From contig NZ_CP013862.1 in NCBI RefSeq assembly GCF_001307805.1, positions 992,001 to 1,056,000 on the forward strand: a stretch of 64,000 bases of DNA, read 5' to 3'. The stretch is from Lentibacillus amyloliquefaciens. GTDB lineage: Bacteria > Bacillota > Bacilli > Bacillales > Amphibacillaceae. Positions 36,705-47,479 of this stretch are shown in pieces (position 1 is the first letter of the stretch; every line of letters starts with the position of its first letter). The position numbers and the translations under genes were made by a program. The notes under the pieces are model-generated. The model was given only the letters and a program-made list of their open reading frames with translations. It was not told the DNA's origin and did not search any database.

Positions 36705-38410
36705 TTATGTTTGTAATTTGTAATTGGATGCTGAATCAAGCAATTCTGTTGCGTGATCCTTGGCAGTGGTTGTTAATTGAGCGCCTGTAATCATCCGGCT
36801 CAACTCATTTATTTTTCCACTCTTGGTTAATTCTTCAACACTGGTCGACGTTCGATTATCTTCTTCATGTTTTTTTATCAGTTTATGGGTATCAGACATA
36901 GCGGCTACTTGAGGCAAGTGTGTAATGCATAACACTTGTGATTGAATGGATACCTGCTGGATCTTTTCAGCTATTGACTGGGCAACTCTTCCGCTCACAC
37001 CTGAATCCACTTCATCAAATATAACACTTGTTACACCCTGATGCCGGGCAAAAATGCGTTTTAAAGCGAGCATAATCCGTGACATTTCACCCCGGATGCT
37101 ACTTTATGCAGCGGTTTCAGCGGCTCGCCCGGATTTGTTGATATTTGGAAAAATATATGATCGAAACCATTTTTGTGCAATAGAGGCCAATCACCAGCCT
37201 TGGATTGTGTTTTAAATGATACAGAAAAAGACGCTTTTTCCAGATAAAGATCTTTTAGCTCTTCCTGAATATGTTTGGTTAATGACTCGGCCGCTTTATT
37301 GCGTAAGTCGTGTAACTGTTTCGCCTCAAGGTAAGCATCATGATATACATCTTCAATTTGCTTTTCCAGCTTTGATAAATGTGAATCTTTATTTGTAATC
37401 TCTTCCAGTTCTTCTTCAATTTTTCCCAAGTACTCCAGAATTTCATTGACGGTTGAACCATATTTTTTCTTTAAAAGGCTGATTTCATTCAGTCTTGATT
37501 CAATTTCGTTCAGGCGCTCCGGTTCGTACTCCAATGTATCGGTATAATTTCGAAGCTCATACATCAATTCTTCAACTAAAAAGTAATGATTAGCCATTTC
37601 TTCAGCTTTTTCTGCAATGAATGTATCATGCTCCCGGCTGTTTTGAAGCGCCTGGCTGGCAATGTTCAGCCATTCCACTCCTTTCTGTTCACCATAGAGC
37701 GCATTATAAGCGTCTTGGAGCGCATTGTAAATTTGTTCAAAATTTGAAAGTCTGCTGCGTTCTGCTTCCAGCTTCTCATCTTCGTCCGGAACTAGCTTTG
37801 CCTGTTCAATTTCATTCTTCTGGAATTTCAGCAAATCAAGACGCTGTGAATTCTCACGCTCATTTTCGCTCAATTCCTTGTACCGCTTTTGCAATCCGGA
37901 AAGTTTATTAAATAAGCTCGTATATTCTTTTTTTGCTTTTTCTATCTGTTCCTCATCATACAAGTCAAGCAGCTGGATATGATTGTCAGTATCCAGCAAA
38001 GACTGGGTCTCGTGCTGACTGTGCACATCAATTAAATTTTTGCCGAATTCTTTTAAAATGGCCAGTGTCACCAACTTGCCGTTAACCCTGCAGATACTCT
38101 TGCCGCCTGAAGTTATTGTCCGGTGCAACACCACCATCTCATCCTGTATTTCAATTCCATACAACTTAGCCGTCTCGTATATTTGACGATTGTTTGAATC
38201 CAATGTGAAGAGACCTTCTATTCCAGCTTTTTTTGTTCCATGGCGCACATATTCCACAGAACCGCGGCCGCCTGCCAGCAGCTGGACAGCATCGATAATA
38301 ATGGATTTTCCTGCGCCGGTTTCGCCCGTAAGAACGGTGAGACCTTCATTAAATGTCATGGATATCTCGTCGATAATCGCAAAATCCTGGATTGATAATT
38401 CGGTCAGCAC
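36705..38410 (-). pseudogene. recN: DNA repair protein RecN, single-base frameshift near the signature motif
   Basis: SMC-like ATPase of double-strand break repair. The N part reads (GTG, 38410) VLTELSIQDFAIIDEISMTF and has Walker A TGETGAGKSI; central coiled coil (about 150-350) follows. The C part has Walker B SVIFDEVDSGVSGRVAQ and the LCITHLPQVAA His switch. They meet at LHKVASG, where GGEMSR (the ABC signature region) is expected. The run of four C (plus, 37090-37093) should be five: one base is missing. Repaired, the protein has the usual length of about 568 residues. Either a real inactivation or a homopolymer sequencing error. Confidence 0.9.
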
Positions 38411-38429
38411 ACGTATCACCCCAAAGTTG

Positions 38430-38879
38430 TTAAAGCATACTTATAAAACGGTCTTCAACATCAGCTGCATTCTCTTCTGTACGGCATATAATCAAACATG
38501 TATCATCCCCGCATATAGTGCCCATAATTTCTTCCCATTCGAGATTGTCAATTAATGCACCAAGCGCATGTGCATTACCCGGCAGCGTTTTCAAAACGAT
38601 AAAATGACTTGTATGTTCGATCTTCACAAAGGCATCTCTGACTAATCGCTTTAATTTATCAAAAGGATTGAACCGCTGATCAGCAGGCAGACTGTATTTA
38701 TGACGCCCATTAGATGAAGTGACCTTGACAAGATGCAAGTCTTTAATGTCACGGGAGACAGTCGCCTGTGTGACATTGTAGTTAAGTGCTTTCAGTTCAT
38801 CGACTAGCTCGTCCTGTGTTTCAATTTCATTATTCGTTATAAGGTCACGTATTTTAATATGCCGCTGAATTTTACTCAT
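38430..38879 (-). CDS. argR: Arginine repressor ArgR/AhrC
   Basis: Arg-dependent regulator of 149 residues. N-terminal winged helix ([36 protein letters not shown]) and C-terminal hexamerisation/Arg-binding domain ([30 protein letters not shown]). AGGTC-type site precedes the ATG. Located before recN, as in B. subtilis (ahrC). Confidence 0.95.
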   Translation of the reverse strand: MSKIQRHIKIRDLITNNEIETQDELVDELKALNYNVTQATVSRDIKDLHLVKVTSSNGRHKYSLPADQRFNPFDKLKRLVRDAFVKIEHTSHFIVLKTLPGNAHALGALIDNLEWEEIMGTICGDDTCLIICRTEENAADVEDRFISML

Positions 38880-38921
38880 TAAAAGACCTCCAATGCTGAT
38901 CGGTCACTCAGAATCTTTTTT

Positions 38922-39737
38922 CTAAAAATTATTGTGGGCATCCTCCACCACTTCTTTTAATTCGACATCAGTCTTTTTGGCTTTTGCTTTTGCTTTTGCT
39001 TTATCCCAGCCCAGATGCATAAGAAACTCTATATTACCATCGCCGCCCGTAATCGGCGAATACGTTAGATTAACCAGATCAAACCCTTGTTGTTCGGCAA
39101 ATGAAACAATCGTTTTCAAAACGTGATTATGTACCTGTTTATCACGTATGATACCTTTTTTGCCTACCTGATCTCGACCCGCTTCAAATTGAGGTTTGAT
39201 AAGCGCAATAACATCACTGCCGGACGCAAGCAATTCGGCCAATACAGGCAATATCAATTTTAACGAAATAAATGAAACATCAATCGTTGCAAAGTCAGGT
39301 GTGCCATACTGTATCATATCAGGTGTTACATACCGGAAATTGGTCCTTTCCATTACAATGACGCGTTCATCATTGCGCAGTTTCCAGTCCAGCTGATTGT
39401 AGCCAACATCAATGGCATAACAAAAACGCGCACCATGCTGCAGTGCACAATCTGTAAAACCCCCTGTTGAAGAGCCAATATCCATCATGATCCGATTTTT
39501 CATTGTTATGGAAAAATGCTGTAATGCTTTTTCAAGTTTCAACCCGCCACGGCCGACGTATGGCATTGTTTTTCCCTTGACCCTAAGAGGCACTGTCGCC
39601 TCAACTTTCATACCTGGTTTATCCAGGCGGAGCTGATCTGAGAAAACGAGTCCCGCCATAATAAGCCGCTTTGCTTTTTCTCTTGTTTCAGTCAGATTCC
39701 GTTCCACCAGCAGAACATCCAAACGTTTTTTTGTCAT
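38922..39737 (-). CDS. yqxC: TlyA-family rRNA methyltransferase/haemolysin-like protein (YqxC)
   Basis: A 271-residue protein with an N-terminal S4 RNA-binding domain (residues 1-65, KKRLDVLLVERNLTETREKA) and an FtsJ-like methyltransferase domain: DIGSSTGGFTDCALQHGA is the SAM motif, and IKPQFEAGRDQVGKKGI is characteristic of TlyA. Members methylate 2'-O of rRNA cytidines in mycobacteria. The C-terminus has an unusual Lys/Ala repeat (DKAKAKAKAKK). It lies between oapA and argR. Confidence 0.9.
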   Translation of the reverse strand: MTKKRLDVLLVERNLTETREKAKRLIMAGLVFSDQLRLDKPGMKVEATVPLRVKGKTMPYVGRGGLKLEKALQHFSITMKNRIMMDIGSSTGGFTDCALQHGARFCYAIDVGYNQLDWKLRNDERVIVMERTNFRYVTPDMIQYGTPDFATIDVSFISLKLILPVLAELLASGSDVIALIKPQFEAGRDQVGKKGIIRDKQVHNHVLKTIVSFAEQQGFDLVNLTYSPITGGDGNIEFLMHLGWDKAKAKAKAKKTDVELKEVVEDAHNNF

Positions 39738-39793
39738 AAACTTTACCCTTTGTTGTTTAATTTTATTTACAGCATATAAATAACCTCTTAAAG

Positions 39794-40387
39794 TTACTTC
39801 TTTGTTCCCTTATTATCTTTAGGGAGTATGCTGATTTTGAAATTTTTTTCAATAAAGGCTACAATTTTTCCAGCAAAAAAAATCAAATCGGTTGATGCAT
39901 TGATGGCCACATATTTTCCAACTGCTTTTCCACCTACAGTCAATGCAGCGACGAGACTCGTCAGGATAACCGACAGGACAATCTGTATGGAAGAACCGTC
40001 ACCCTCACCGAATATGTTAGCAATTTGCAGCACGACGGTTGCTGAGGCTGTACCACTGACAACACCGGCTATATCACCAATCACATCGTTGCAAAAACTG
40101 GCAAACCTGTCTGCATTTCGTGTAATATTGACTGCTTCTTTGGCACCGAAGACTTTTTCTGCCGCCATAGCATGAAATGGTTTTTCTGTGGCTGCAGTGG
40201 CAGCTATTCCCAGCATATCAAATATAACCCCGACAAATACTATAATAAATACGATTATTAAGCCAATTATCCAAATAACATTAGTAAGGACGGATTCTGA
40301 AACAACTGAAAAAATAGCCGCTAGCACAAACGTGATAACGGCAATAGTAACACTGAATTTTAATGATTTTTTAGTTTGCGGATTCAT
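39794..40387 (-). CDS. oapA: OapA, membrane partner of OLE RNA
   Basis: A 197-residue, four-segment membrane protein (about residues 12-30, 34-62, 118-150 with a break, 160-178). Central features: FDMLGIAATAATEKPFHAMA and CNDVIGDIAGVVSGTASA. The ATG follows AGAGGTT. It lies 57 bases after the end of the OLE RNA region and just before tlyA, the position of oapA in Halalkalibacterium halodurans. OapA is known to bring OLE RNA to the membrane, where the complex acts in cold, alcohol and magnesium stress. I assign it by context and membrane topology; the family match should be checked by search. Confidence 0.8.
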   Translation of the reverse strand: MNPQTKKSLKFSVTIAVITFVLAAIFSVVSESVLTNVIWIIGLIIVFIIVFVGVIFDMLGIAATAATEKPFHAMAAEKVFGAKEAVNITRNADRFASFCNDVIGDIAGVVSGTASATVVLQIANIFGEGDGSSIQIVLSVILTSLVAALTVGGKAVGKYVAINASTDLIFFAGKIVAFIEKNFKISILPKDNKGTKK

Positions 40388-40444
40388 TTTAACCTCTGTT
40401 TGTCATTTTATGTAAGTAGGAATGGTCATTTAAAAGGTAAAAAC

Positions 40445-41018
40445 TGCGGCTTAGGTCCAGTAGGTTTTCCCAAGTGGATACCCTATGTTGCCATTTAGGC
40501 GGTTCCCCTTTAATTCCACCTCGGCACCGTCACCGAATGCCGGACTGGATTGCCACTTAGTCCGCACTATAATGCCCTTTAAACGTCAATGAACAGTCTA
40601 GGAGTTTTCCTCGGCAGTCTTTAACCGTTCCCTATCCTCTTTTGCAAAGATGATTTCATAGAGACACATTGCAATCCAATGGCCACTTGGATTGCATTTC
40701 AAAACTCTAATTCCCTCATCGTCACTCAAGGCAGGCTACGCTGCAAATAGGATTACCCTTACCCTATTACACAGGTTCATACCCCACTCCATAATGTAAC
40801 CTAGGCTTAGTTCACACTACAGATATGGGCCTCCACGGTAATCGGGTCAACGCCCACATGCCTTTGCGGATCGCCCGAAAACCTTAACTCCCAGCACCGA
40901 CCCAAGGCTGGGCGCCTCAAGCCGGCACAAGGAACTTCATCGATGTGCCCTTTAGCGGATTTTTAGGCCCGCCTTCAGGAGCGGAGGACTGACTAGAATA
41001 CTGCACCATCCCTTTAAT
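40445..41018 (-). ncRNA. ole: OLE RNA (ornate, large, extremophilic)
   Basis: A roughly 570-base stretch without coding potential on either strand. It is richer in GC than its neighbours, and lies between ispA and oapA, the classic OLE location. On the minus strand the 5' part contains GTCAGTCCTCCGCTCCTGAA; the middle shows many paired segments, such as AATCCAAGTGGCCATTGGATT and GGCGCCCAGCCTTGGGTCGG, and the 3' part ends near CCTAAGCCGCAG followed by TTTTT. Size, orientation and the adjacent membrane protein gene all fit OLE. Ends are approximate. A covariance search against the Rfam OLE model would settle it. Confidence 0.82.
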
Positions 41019-41024
41019 AATTTT

Positions 41025-41051
41025 ATTATAACATATGTTGGCGAAAAACAA
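41025..41051 (-). promoter_or_regulatory. Possible own promoter of OLE RNA
   Basis: Minus-strand TATAAT (41025-41030) follows a weak TTGTTT (41046-41051) at 15 bases, placing a start near 41018. OLE could therefore be transcribed alone as well as from the ispA operon. The -35 is poor, so this is tentative. Confidence 0.4.
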
Positions 41052-41057
41052 CAGGCA

Positions 41058-41948
41058 TTAATGCTCACGAGTACTGAAATAGTCTGTCAGCGACATTAAG
41101 TGAGAGTCCTCAGCACTGGCTTCCCGCAAAGCTGCTTTAGCTTTGGAGACATACTCATTCTTTTTTTCAATGGCTCCATTCAGCCCGAGCAACTTAACGT
41201 AGGTTGTTTTTTCATTGCCTTCATCACTGCCAACAGGTTTGCCGATTATATCAGGATCACCCGTCACATCTAAAATATCGTCTTGAACCTGAAAAATAAG
41301 ACCAAGGAAATGGGCGAACTGATCCAAATGACGGATTTGATCGTCCTTCGCTCCTCCAAGGTAAGCGCCTGCCCGTATGGCAAAACGAAATAACTCACCC
41401 GTTTTTAAGGTGTGAATTGTTTCAAGCTCTTTCAATGTTGCATCTTTTTCCTCTGCTTCCATATCAAGAATTTGTCCCGCTACCATTCCTTGTGGACCGC
41501 TGGCTTCTGACAAAAGCTGTGTGATTTGCACTTTTTGTCTGTCTGTTAACAACGGATCATTTGTGACCAGTTCAAAACTATAAGTTAACAGAGCGTCACC
41601 GGCCAGGATAGCTGTTGCTTCATCAAACTTTTTATGGTTTGTCGGTAATCCGCGGCGCAGATCATCATCATCCATAGCAGGCAGATCATCATGAATCAAA
41701 GAATAGGTATGAATTAACTCCAGCGCAACAGCTGAGGCAAGCACACGATTCATGTCATTATTATAAGTATTAAAACTGGCCATTAAAATGACAGGTCTTA
41801 GCCTTTTTCCGCCTGCTTCTGCCGAATAAATCATTGAATCTTTCAGTCGGGCAGGGATGTCGAGCTGAACTAAATGCCGCTTTAGTTCGCGCTCGATAAG
41901 CTCCCGATTGTTAGAAATAAATTCATTGAGTTCCTGCTGCACCGTCAT
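41058..41948 (-). CDS. ispA: Farnesyl diphosphate synthase (IspA)
   Basis: Makes geranyl and farnesyl diphosphate for isoprenoids. At 296 residues, with [11 protein letters not shown], the first Asp-rich motif [15 protein letters not shown] (DDxxxxD), the second motif [11 protein letters not shown] (DDxxD), and the K in [12 protein letters not shown]. The ATG overlaps the xseB stop by four bases. dxs would follow in B. subtilis; here OLE RNA and oapA do. Confidence 0.96.
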   Translation of the reverse strand: MTVQQELNEFISNNRELIERELKRHLVQLDIPARLKDSMIYSAEAGGKRLRPVILMASFNTYNNDMNRVLASAVALELIHTYSLIHDDLPAMDDDDLRRGLPTNHKKFDEATAILAGDALLTYSFELVTNDPLLTDRQKVQITQLLSEASGPQGMVAGQILDMEAEEKDATLKELETIHTLKTGELFRFAIRAGAYLGGAKDDQIRHLDQFAHFLGLIFQVQDDILDVTGDPDIIGKPVGSDEGNEKTTYVKLLGLNGAIEKKNEYVSKAKAALREASAEDSHLMSLTDYFSTREH

Positions 41949-42178
41949 TCGTCCTCCTGTATTTCAAATGATTCAAACTGGCCCTGTTCGTTCATGATTT
42001 TTGTCATTTTTTCTTGGACATTGGACAATTTATCGTTGCACACTTTGGAAAGCTGCATTCCTTCCTGATAGTATGAGATTGCTTTTTCTAACGGTACATC
42101 GCCTTTTTCCAGTTTTTCTACTATTTTCTCCAATTCAGCCATTGCCTCTTCAAATGACAAATTACTATCCTTCTCCAT
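41945..42178 (-). CDS. xseB: Exodeoxyribonuclease VII small subunit
   Basis: A 77-residue helical protein ([28 protein letters not shown] split by family-conserved Glu/Leu positions; [14 protein letters not shown]) that binds XseA to form exonuclease VII. The start overlaps xseA and the end overlaps ispA, so the genes are translationally coupled. Confidence 0.93.
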   Translation of the reverse strand: MEKDSNLSFEEAMAELEKIVEKLEKGDVPLEKAISYYQEGMQLSKVCNDKLSNVQEKMTKIMNEQGQFESFEIQEDE

Positions 42179-43520
42179 CCTTTTCCTCCTCTATGTCCAG
42201 CACTCGGGAAACCAATTTTCCGTCAGATAATTTTACTGTAATTTCATCTGATTCAGCTGCATCTTTAACAGTTTTAAGCAGTTTGCCTGACGATGAATAA
42301 GTGATAGCATACCCGCGTTTCATCGTCTCCAGCGGATTCAGCAGCGTTAATTTTTCAAGTGAATTTTGCTGTCTGTCTTGACTTTGTTCCAACTGTTTTG
42401 TCATCACATAATTAAGCTGTTTATTCAATTGCTTTAGGTCTTTAATCGTGCGCTCAATCTGCCGACGCGGATGAAGCGCCTCTAAACGTGCATTTAAACC
42501 GGAGAGCCGTTCATCCTTTCTGCGCCGTTCGTGGTTAAAAGCCGTTCCAAGCCGTTCAACGTATTTATCCAGTTCCTGTTCTTTCTGCGCAATTAATTGT
42601 TCAGGATATCGAAATGCATACGATTGTTTAATGCGATTTAAGTGTTGGGAGGCCGTGGCTGTCTTTTCACTGATTATTCTTGTCAATGAGCGTTGCATAC
42701 TGCTGACATTATGTAAAAGTTCCAGTGTTGACGGCACGGCAATTTCAGCTGCTCCCGTTGGTGTCGGTGCTCTCACATCCGCTGCAAAGTCACTGATCGT
42801 CATATCAGTCTCATGACCAACCGCGGAAACGACGGGAATTTGAGAATTATAGATTGCATTAGCCACAATTTCCTCATTGAACCCCCATAATTCTTCAATA
42901 GAGCCACCGCCACGTCCGACAATCAAAACATCAAAGCCGGTAATTTGATTGGCTTTATTTATCGCACCTGCGATTGAGGAAGGTGCATTCTCTCCCTGCA
43001 CAAGGACAGGAATAATCGTTGTTTGAACGATTGGGTATCTTCGTTTAATTGTCGTAATGATATCACGAACCGCGGCTCCCGTTGGTGACGTAATGATGCC
43101 GATATGTTCAGGAAATTTTGGCAATTCCTTTTTGCGTTGTTCATCAAAGTAACCTTTTTTGCTCAATTTCTCCTTCAGTTGCTCAAAAGCTAAATATAAT
43201 GACCCGATTCCATCAGGTTCCATTTGTTGAATATACAACTGATATTGTCCGAATTGCTCAAATACCCCGATATCACCGCGTATTAAGACATTCATCCCGT
43301 TTTCAGGCTGGAATTTCAAACGCCTGTTATTGCCGGCAAACATGACAGCCTGAACGCGTGCATTATCATCTTTAATTGTTAAATACATATGGCCGCGGCT
43401 GTGATGTTTAAAGTTCGAAATTTCGCCTTTTAGCCATAAATTCTTCAAATGCGGATCTGTTGTGAACTTGCGTTTTATATATTTGGTCAGGGCTGAAACG
43501 GTTAAATAGTTATCCTCCAC
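42165..43520 (-). CDS. xseA: Exodeoxyribonuclease VII large subunit
   Basis: A 451-residue nuclease subunit for single-strand DNA degradation. An N-terminal OB fold (residues 1-110, [20 protein letters not shown]) is followed by the catalytic core ([69 protein letters not shown] in pieces) and a C-terminal coiled coil (about 260-400). The ATG overlaps folD by about ten bases. Confidence 0.95.
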   Translation of the reverse strand: MEDNYLTVSALTKYIKRKFTTDPHLKNLWLKGEISNFKHHSRGHMYLTIKDDNARVQAVMFAGNNRRLKFQPENGMNVLIRGDIGVFEQFGQYQLYIQQMEPDGIGSLYLAFEQLKEKLSKKGYFDEQRKKELPKFPEHIGIITSPTGAAVRDIITTIKRRYPIVQTTIIPVLVQGENAPSSIAGAINKANQITGFDVLIVGRGGGSIEELWGFNEEIVANAIYNSQIPVVSAVGHETDMTISDFAADVRAPTPTGAAEIAVPSTLELLHNVSSMQRSLTRIISEKTATASQHLNRIKQSYAFRYPEQLIAQKEQELDKYVERLGTAFNHERRRKDERLSGLNARLEALHPRRQIERTIKDLKQLNKQLNYVMTKQLEQSQDRQQNSLEKLTLLNPLETMKRGYAITYSSSGKLLKTVKDAAESDEITVKLSDGKLVSRVLDIEEEKDGEG

Positions 43521-44370
43521 GGCGTGAGAGTCCTTTAGCTGCTTTAATCGTGTTTTGCAGAAGCATTGTGATCGTCATTGGTCCCACGCCTTTTGGTACA
43601 GGCGTTATATGGGAGGCTTTTTCAGCAGCTGAGGCAAAGTCCACATCTCCAGTCAGTGATCCGTCTTCTTGGCGATTGATGCCGACATCGATGATTACCG
43701 AACCTTCTTTTATATCATCAGCGCTAATCATATTTGGCTTGCCGACAGCGGCAATAAGGATATCGGCACTGCGGGTATAATCGTATAAGTTATCTGTTCT
43801 TGAGTGGCAATATGTAACAGTCGCGTTTTCATTAAGAAGCAATTGACCCACCGGTTTTCCGACAATATTGCTGCGCCCAAGAACGACAGCGTGTTTGCCC
43901 GAGATCGGAATATCATATGAGTGAAGCATCGTTAGGATGCCATAAGGGGTACACGGAAGAAACGCAGCATCCCCTGTCATCATTTTGCCTATATTGAACG
44001 GGTGGAAACCATCAACATCTTTATAAGGGCTGATTGATTCAATCACAAGTTGTTCATCGATATGCTCAGGAAGCGGCAGCTGTACTAAAATCCCATGAAC
44101 TGCTTCATCATTATTTAGTTCTTCAATTTTTTCCAGAAGACGATCCTGAGAAAGCGAAGACGGCATTTCGATGACTTCAGAAGAGATGCCGGTTTGTGCT
44201 GAAGCTTTCTTTTTCCCATTCACATACGATTTTGATGCAGGATCATCTCCCACAATGATTACCGTTAAATGAGGTACAATCCCTTCACTTCTCAACCGCG
44301 ACACTTCTTCTGCCATTTCTTCCCGAAGTTTATGAGCAAGTTCTTTTCCATTGATTGTATTTGCTGACAT
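43510..44370 (-). CDS. folD: Bifunctional methylenetetrahydrofolate dehydrogenase/cyclohydrolase
   Basis: One-carbon metabolism enzyme of 286 residues. Signatures: SKSYVNGKKKASAQTGI (with catalytic Lys), VQLPLPEHIDEQ, PYKDVDGFHPFNIG, FLPCTPYGI and VVLGRSNIVGKPVGQLLL (NADP site), ending PKGVGPMTITMLL. Length normal. Confidence 0.96.
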   Translation of the reverse strand: MSANTINGKELAHKLREEMAEEVSRLRSEGIVPHLTVIIVGDDPASKSYVNGKKKASAQTGISSEVIEMPSSLSQDRLLEKIEELNNDEAVHGILVQLPLPEHIDEQLVIESISPYKDVDGFHPFNIGKMMTGDAAFLPCTPYGILTMLHSYDIPISGKHAVVLGRSNIVGKPVGQLLLNENATVTYCHSRTDNLYDYTRSADILIAAVGKPNMISADDIKEGSVIIDVGINRQEDGSLTGDVDFASAAEKASHITPVPKGVGPMTITMLLQNTIKAAKGLSRRGG

Positions 44371-44387
44371 GTTTTCTGCTCCCCTTT

Positions 44388-44768
44388 CTACGCAATTATT
44401 TTTGATAAAACGCCATTCACAAATTTTCCGGATTTTTCATCCCCGTATGAATTTGCGAGTTCCACCGCTTCATTAATGGCAACATTTACCGGTATATCCT
44501 CCCGGTAGCTGATTTCGAAAACGGCAATCCTTAAAATCGTTTTTTCAACAGAGGCAATCCGGTCAATTGACCATTTTTCCATATGTTCAGCGATTTTTTC
44601 ATCAATCGTATTTTTATAATTCGCTACTCCCTCAACCAGGCTTTTCAAATATGTGTCAACTTCCAGCGATTCAAACTGCTCTTCAATAGCCTCTTCAGGA
44701 TGTTTGTCATTGATATCCAATTGAAATAATATTTTCAGTGCATTTTCTCTTGTTGCATGGCGATTCAT
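44388..44768 (-). CDS. nusB: Transcription antitermination factor NusB
   Basis: All-helical RNA-binding factor for rRNA antitermination, 126 residues. N-terminal RENALKILFQLDINDKHPEE and C-terminal ILRIAVFEISYREDIPVNVAINEAVELAN (in part) are typical. It lies 17 bases ahead of folD on the same strand. Confidence 0.94.
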   Translation of the reverse strand: MNRHATRENALKILFQLDINDKHPEEAIEEQFESLEVDTYLKSLVEGVANYKNTIDEKIAEHMEKWSIDRIASVEKTILRIAVFEISYREDIPVNVAINEAVELANSYGDEKSGKFVNGVLSKIIA

Positions 44769-44959
44769 AACCCATAACTCCTTTGCAACATGTTATGAAG
44801 ACGATTCCTGTCTGTCCAAACAGATACGTTTTTAAAGTCTTTTAAAACATGTTTTTACTGATATCTTTTTAAAATCATATCACGATTATAACCCTGAAGC
44901 CAGAAAGAGTCTGCTGTAAAAAAGAGCAACAAAATTCGCAAAAAGAAGAGCCAAACTAA

Positions 44960-44989
44960 AAGAAGGGCAAAAGAAAAATTCTTTTGACC
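44960..44989 (-). terminator. Terminator after the asp23-type gene
   Basis: Minus-strand GGGTCAAAAGAA and TTCTTTTGCCC pair around a T-rich loop and are followed by TTCTTTT. It begins immediately after the stop codon. Confidence 0.7.
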
Positions 44990-45379
44990 CTACTCACTTT
45001 CCTCTGTTCCTTCCATATGAACGCCGACAACGTGGATATTGATCTCGTCAATCTCAAGAGCTGTCATATTTTTGAGTGTCTGACGGATATTTTCCTGCAG
45101 CTTTTGCGCCACTTTTGGAATCGAAACACCAAAATTCAAAACAACAAACAGGTCAATAAGGATACCATTTTCAGTCAGATCAACTTTAACGCCTTTACCA
45201 TGAGATTTTCTTCCGAATCGTTCCACAACCCCTGTTGCGAAGTTGCCGCGCATTGCAGAAACACCGTCAACTTCAGATGCTGCAATACCTGTAATCACTT
45301 CAATAACTTCCGGTGCAATTTCAACGGTACCCAGGTTCGTATTGTCGCTTACGTTCAACAAAGGCTGTTCACTCATCAA
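44990..45379 (-). CDS. yqhY: Asp23/Gls24-family envelope stress protein (YqhY)
   Basis: A 129-residue protein with the DUF322 fold: [48 protein letters not shown] (shortened here to family-conserved runs such as [12 protein letters not shown]). In B. subtilis YqhY lies just after accBC and affects acetyl-CoA carboxylase activity. The start overlaps the accC stop by four bases, consistent with coupling. Confidence 0.92.
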   Translation of the reverse strand: MMSEQPLLNVSDNTNLGTVEIAPEVIEVITGIAASEVDGVSAMRGNFATGVVERFGRKSHGKGVKVDLTENGILIDLFVVLNFGVSIPKVAQKLQENIRQTLKNMTALEIDEINIHVVGVHMEGTEESE

Positions 45380-46737
45380 TCATCATCCTTTTCTGTAATC
45401 GGATTTTCCTCAAGAAAATTCGTGTTAAAATCACCATTAACAAAAACGCTATTGTCCATAATCCGCCGGTGGAATGGGATAGTCGTATCAACACCTTCCA
45501 CAACAAATTCATCCAGCGCACGTTTCATTCTATCAATTGTCTCTTTTCTTGTTTTTCCGTATGATATTAATTTGGCAACCATTGAATCATAATACGGCGG
45601 TATACTGTAGCCGGGGTATGCCCCGGAGTCTATCCGTACACCTAAACCGCCCGGAGGAAGATACAGATCGATTTTGCCGGGTGACGGCATGAAATTTTTA
45701 AACGGACTTTCTGCATTAATTCGGCATTCCATTGCCCAGCCATCAAAATTAATATCTTCCTGCTTAAAAGACAATGCTTCATGATTGGCTACTTTGATTT
45801 GTTCTTTGATCAAATCAATTCCGGTAATCATTTCCGTAACGGGATGCTCAACCTGAATCCGAGTGTTCATCTCCATAAAATAAAATGATTGGCTCCCCCG
45901 GTCAAAAATAAACTCAATTGTACCTGCCCCAACATAATCAACAGCTTTTGCAGCTTTCACCGCTGCCTCTCCCATTTTTGCCCGGATTTCAGGTGTCAAG
46001 GCCGGAGAAGGTGCTTCCTCTATCAATTTTTGAAGTCTTCGCTGAATTGTACAATCTCTTTCTCCGAGATGAACCGTGTTACCATGTTCATCTGCCAGCA
46101 CCTGAATCTCCACATGACGGAAATCCTCAATAAATTTTTCCAGATAAACACCTGGGTTACCAAATGATTTTTCAGCTTCCTCCTGAGTAACACGTATTCC
46201 CTTAATAAGATCCTCTTCATTTTGAGCGACCCTGATACCTTTTCCACCGCCGCCGGCTGTTGCTTTAATGATAACCGGATAGCCTATTTCCCCGGCTATG
46301 CCAATTGCTTCATCTTCATTTTCAATAACGCCTTCTGAACCGGGGACAATTGGAACATCAGCTGCTTTCATCGTTTCCCGGGCGACATCTTTAACCCCCA
46401 TTTTTTGAATGGCTTCAGCAGGAGGACCGATAAATATAATGTTGCAAGCACTGCAAATCTCGGCAAAGTCAGCGTTCTCCGCCAAAAAGCCGTAACCCGG
46501 ATGGATAGCATCCACTTCTGTCGATGTGGCCACACTCATGATATTTGTAAAATTTAAGTAACTGTCTTTGCTCAGCGCAGGGCCTATACAATAAGCTTCG
46601 TCAGCCAGCTGGACATGCAAGGCATCTCTATCTGCTTCAGAATAGACTGCAACGGTAGCAATATCCATCTCTTTGCAGGCCCTTATGATGCGAACCGCTA
46701 TTTCACCCCGGTTCGCAATTAATACTTTGTTAATCAC
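45376..46737 (-). CDS. accC: Acetyl-CoA carboxylase, biotin carboxylase subunit
   Basis: ATP-dependent carboxylation of biotin for fatty acid synthesis. It opens [20 protein letters not shown], has the Gly-rich ATP loop [33 protein letters not shown], catalytic [20 protein letters not shown] and the biotin carboxylase C-domain. I prefer the GTG at 46737, well spaced from AGGGG; an ATG at 46746 abuts that site. About 453 residues, normal. It may also serve the carboxyltransferase at 17.5 kb. Confidence 0.95.
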   Translation of the reverse strand: MINKVLIANRGEIAVRIIRACKEMDIATVAVYSEADRDALHVQLADEAYCIGPALSKDSYLNFTNIMSVATSTEVDAIHPGYGFLAENADFAEICSACNIIFIGPPAEAIQKMGVKDVARETMKAADVPIVPGSEGVIENEDEAIGIAGEIGYPVIIKATAGGGGKGIRVAQNEEDLIKGIRVTQEEAEKSFGNPGVYLEKFIEDFRHVEIQVLADEHGNTVHLGERDCTIQRRLQKLIEEAPSPALTPEIRAKMGEAAVKAAKAVDYVGAGTIEFIFDRGSQSFYFMEMNTRIQVEHPVTEMITGIDLIKEQIKVANHEALSFKQEDINFDGWAMECRINAESPFKNFMPSPGKIDLYLPPGGLGVRIDSGAYPGYSIPPYYDSMVAKLISYGKTRKETIDRMKRALDEFVVEGVDTTIPFHRRIMDNSVFVNGDFNTNFLEENPITEKDDD

Positions 46738-46750
46738 CTGCAACATCCCC

Positions 46751-47254
46751 TTATTTAGTCTTCACTCTGAATAATGGCTGACCATATTCTACCAATTCAC
46801 CATCTTCGACCAGTACTTCGGTTATTTCACCAGTCGTTTCTGCTTCGATTTCATTAAACAGTTTCATTGCTTCAACAATACAGACCACCGTATCAGCTTC
46901 AACTTTTGAACCTGATTTGACGTATGTATCACTTTCCGGGGTCGGCTTAGCATAAAATGTCCCAACCATTGGGGAAACTATTTCATGATCAAAATTAGCT
47001 GTATTTTCTTCAGCAGGCTTTTCAGCCGGAACATTTTCTGATTTCGGTTCCACTTTCACTTCAGGTTCCGCTGTTTTCACCGGCTCAGCAGGCTGTTCAG
47101 GTGCTTCAGCCGGTTTTGGATTAGCGGAAGAAACCGTCTGTCCATTTGATTTTTTCATTGAAACACTTGTCCCATCCGATTCATAGGTGAATTCATCAAT
47201 TGCTGATTGATCAACCAGTTTTATTAATTCGCGTATTTCCTGTACTTTTAACAT
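46751..47254 (-). CDS. accB: Acetyl-CoA carboxylase biotin carboxyl carrier protein
   Basis: About 167 residues. N-terminal helix ([20 protein letters not shown]), a Pro/Ala/Glu-rich linker (about 45-85), then the biotinyl domain with the biotinylated Lys in [13 protein letters not shown]. The ATG at 47254 follows GGAG by eight bases; a GTG nine bases upstream overlaps it. Operon with accC. Confidence 0.95.
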   Translation of the reverse strand: MLKVQEIRELIKLVDQSAIDEFTYESDGTSVSMKKSNGQTVSSANPKPAEAPEQPAEPVKTAEPEVKVEPKSENVPAEKPAEENTANFDHEIVSPMVGTFYAKPTPESDTYVKSGSKVEADTVVCIVEAMKLFNEIEAETTGEITEVLVEDGELVEYGQPLFRVKTK

Positions 47255-47432
47255 GTCTGGCACTCCTTCATTTATTACAGATTAAGTCATGATTCTTTTA
47301 ATATTTTACGATAACCGTTATTCAAACATCAACCCAGACTAATATGTAAAACGGTTGCAATATAGCTATTATATCAATTTCACCCGAAATATGCGAATGT
47401 TAGTTTATAGAGGGAATTTAAAATTAAAAATT

Positions 47433-47464
47433 AAAAGCCGGGTAGATTGTATCACCCGGCTTCA
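47433..47464 (-). terminator. Terminator of the spoIIIA operon
   Basis: Minus-strand AAGCCGGGT and ACCCGGCTT form a nine-base-pair stem, followed by TTAATTTTT. Just downstream of spoIIIAH. Confidence 0.88.
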
Positions 47465-47479
47465 TCCCATTTATTTTAA

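Noticed and set aside
40445..41018. Possible CRISPR, riboswitch or rRNA fragment in the non-coding stretch after ispA
   Set aside because: No regular repeats or rRNA signatures are present; size and neighbours fit OLE RNA far better.
45234..45692. Plus-strand open frames opposite yqhY/accC and dinB
   Set aside because: All are frame shadows of the conserved minus-strand genes.
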